Source: Hippasteria phrygiana
Lineage: Eukaryota > Echinodermata > Asteroidea > Valvatida > Goniasteridae
Direction: 5' to 3'
DNA length: 64,000 nt
NCBI GenBank assembly: GCA_037893225.1
Contig: JAZGUH010000084.1
Coordinates: forward strand, 992,001-1,056,000
This document shows positions 62,270 to 64,000 of this stretch, piece after piece. The translations under genes and the position numbers were made by a program. The notes beneath the pieces were generated by a model that was not told the origin of the DNA, ran no database searches, and was given only the letters and a program-made list of their open reading frames with translations. Each line of letters begins with the position of its first letter. Positions within the stretch are counted from its first letter, which is position 1.

Positions 62270-63118
62270 CCATGTTGGCGGTTTCCCAAATTGTCAGTGT
62301 CTTTGTTCGGGTGGGCGCTATCAGAAGTCATAAACCCATAATGCCGTATAACCAGGGATCACGCCCAATTTTACGATACAACCTGAAATTATTGTTTATC
62401 AGACCGGGCTGAGCTGATGTGGTCTTGTGAAGAGAAAATTTAAGAGGCACTTCTATTTATAACATTTTAAAATATTGCAAATTGGTTACCAAAATAATGA
62501 AGACAAATGTGACTTCAATTTTCGGTCAGTCTATTATTCACATTGCCATCCGGTAAAGACAGACTGAAGAGTCCGTCGCTAGACTAGTCACTGTTTGGTA
62601 CTCAGACTCACAAAAAAAGTAATAAAACGCAACCGTGAAGTCGCCAGACTAAAGCTCGCACGCTGTATAAGATGTGCAAATATCTCTCATACATTTTACG
62701 ACTTTTCTCTCAAAAATTCCTCAAATTTGTAGATGTTCTAAATGCGCTGAAGCCTTTCCCCGACAAAGCCTCCATATTCGAGTTTCCTGCGGGCAGTCTC
62801 CGACCTGAGTGTTTGTCCTGTGCGGTCGTCTGCAACGGCGGTATCCTCAACGGGTCAAGAAAAGGGCAGGAGATAGACAGCCATCACATGGTCTTCCGGT
62901 AAAAGTCCTTTCAATATTTCAAAAAGGGAAATTCTTATCGAATTTGTGTCTACAGTTTTGTACCTAATAGCTAAAAATACGTTATAGATTTTTGCTGTTG
63001 CCAAATCCGGGCTACAAAATAATGAGTATGGTGTTGCTTTTTCTAACTTAAGGTGAGCTTCGATCAATTGCAAATTGCAACGATATCAATCAGAATCGAC
63101 ACCAAAAGCAAGGGCCGG
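62270..63118. other. Unique flanking DNA, no supported gene
   Basis: This is non-repetitive, with somewhat higher GC between about 62740 and 62900. Open frames of 72-76 codons exist on both strands in 62672-63073 but show no recognisable domain, signal sequence or codon pattern, and they overlap each other. A CCGGTAAAAGT at about 62896 could be a splice donor, but nothing else supports an exon. Confidence 0.4.
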
Positions 63119-63408
63119 TTTGTTTCACACAGATTCGGATCTCGATCAGTGATCCAACCGCTGGTTCGCTCCATCCATTAGGCGGGATACGGTACACAGA
63201 GAAAACGCTGTTTAAACTTTTTAAACAACCCCGGGTTGTTCATGTGCCCTGCTTAAACAACCAGTTGGTTGTTTAAGCAGGGCTTTGGTTGTTTAAGCAG
63301 GGCACATGAACAACCCGGGGTTGTTTAAAAAGTTTAAACAGCGTTTTCTCTGTGTATGTGAACCAATGCACGGATCACTGATCGAGATCCGGATCTGTAT
63401 GAAACAAA
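63119..63408. mobile_element. Older palindromic repeat hosting a younger MITE
   Basis: Arms at 63119-63155 and 63372-63408 are inverted copies with two mismatches over 37 bp (ATCTCGATCAGTGATCC against GGATCACTGATCGAGAT). Weaker similarity continues inward (GGTTC against GAACC). The centre is occupied by the perfect MITE at 63195-63354. No clear target duplication flanks the outer arms. Confidence 0.65.
63195..63354. mobile_element. 160-bp palindromic MITE with TA flanks
   Basis: Perfect 68-bp terminal inverted repeats (63195-63262 and 63287-63354) start CACAGAGAAAACGC and flank a 24-bp spacer. The element is bordered by TA on both sides (63193-63194 and 63355-63356), the target duplication typical of Tc1/mariner elements. 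The spacer contains a third copy of GGTTGTTTAAGCAGGGC. Perfect arms imply a recent insertion or strong conversion. It has no coding capacity. Confidence 0.8.
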
Positions 63409-64000
63409 TAAGCTACAAGATATAAAGCCAATTAAATACCATCGTGAACATCAACGATACTAACCGAATGTTAACGAAACGTGTTCGGACATTCTCGGAC
63501 ATATTTTTAACACCTGAAGCCAAGTTAAAGTAACAAACAGACACGATGTAGGCCTGTTATGGTATCGCACGACCTTAGATGCCATCTGTGACCGGATCCT
63601 ACGAAATGAGTCTTAAGGTCATTTTTGACTTGTTAGTTTTTTACTTGTATTTGATAGAGCATACTTGGCTCTTTATTCTGATACATGTATATCACTCATT
63701 TCGACATATCCTGATGAATATGTATATTATGTGTGTGAAAATCTTGACAGTTATTGATTTCCACTGTGTAAGTCATGTTTAAGGGCCCGTTACTCAAAAG
63801 TAACTTAGGAGACTTGTGACTCATTTTGTTGGGTTGGGTCACATCTTTGAACTTCCATCCACTGTCCTAAATTTACATAGAAAGTCGGCCACTTATGTCC
63901 ATTTCATGAGTGACCATTGTTATGTACACAAAGTTAATGTAATCAGTGTTATGAAATTCCCCTCACGGAATGTATATAAATCTCTCATTCAGTATTATGA
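63409..64000. other. Unique flanking DNA, no supported gene
   Basis: No repeat unit, RNA gene or convincing coding frame is visible. A 67-codon frame at 63579-63782 is hydrophobic, but nothing supports it as a gene. TATATAAAT at about 63972 is a possible TATA-like box without other evidence. Confidence 0.4.

Noticed and set aside
62672..62902. 76-codon frame as a host exon
   Set aside because: There is no recognisable domain, an overlapping frame lies on the other strand, and one weak donor-like GTAAAAGT is not enough.
63960..63990. TATATAAAT as a core promoter at the window end
   Set aside because: It is a single AT-rich match with no downstream gene visible before the window stops.

Overview
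This window is animal nuclear DNA, AT-rich, probably from an invertebrate. The exact lineage cannot be read from the sequence. The evidence is a CR1/Jockey-type non-LTR retrotransposon, a tRNA-like gene with intact Pol III boxes, palindromic MITEs, and complex satellite DNA with no bacterial-style gene layout. No host protein-coding gene could be supported.

Bases 1-61738 are one continuous head-to-tail array of 19 repeat elements (called H1-H19 here), all on the + strand. Each unit starts with a T-rich/(CTT)n leader followed by TTTTAGTTCTGACC or TTTTAGTTCTATCC, sometimes preceded by a GGCTTTTCCG...CGGAAAAG hairpin. Each has a core of roughly 120-175 bp satellite monomers. Each ends with (C)GGAAAAGCC, a short hairpin and CTAG four to seven bases later, after which the T-rich start of the next unit follows at once. 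Sub-terminal inverted repeats (GGCTTTTCCG / CGGAAAAGCC), a 3' stem-loop, a microsatellite and tandem core repeats are the plan of non-autonomous Helentron/Helitron2 elements (HINEs; compare DINE-1 of Drosophila and the 'pearl' elements of bivalves). No Rep/helicase ORF is present, so all copies would depend on a partner elsewhere.

The core monomers form one superfamily in four arrangements: (i) a 602-bp higher-order repeat of four monomers M1-M4 (H6, H7, H9, H10, H12-H14, H17, H18); (ii) a 401-bp unit made of diverged M2+M3 plus about 120 bp of extra sequence; (iii) a run of about 147-bp M1-like monomers following the 401-bp units (H3, H4, H5, H8, H11, H16, H19); (iv) a ~158-bp unit carrying a CTTCCGGT..ACCGGAAG hairpin (H2, H15). 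Across nearly all monomers the spacers have diverged strongly, but a 19-bp double CRE palindrome, TGACGTCATGATGACGTCA, is kept, often beside CACGTG E-boxes. This is the most striking unexplained signal in the window.

H4 is interrupted by a 5'-truncated, antisense CR1/Jockey-like retrotransposon (about 7015-9940) with an otherwise intact reverse transcriptase frame. Its 5' end plus 98 bp of satellite is then duplicated exactly (480 bp, 9559-10038 = 10039-10518).

Bases 61739-64000 are apparently single-copy flanking DNA. They contain a degenerate tRNA-like gene (62197-62269, minus strand) and a 160-bp perfect-palindrome MITE with TA flanks (63195-63354) nested in an older inverted repeat.
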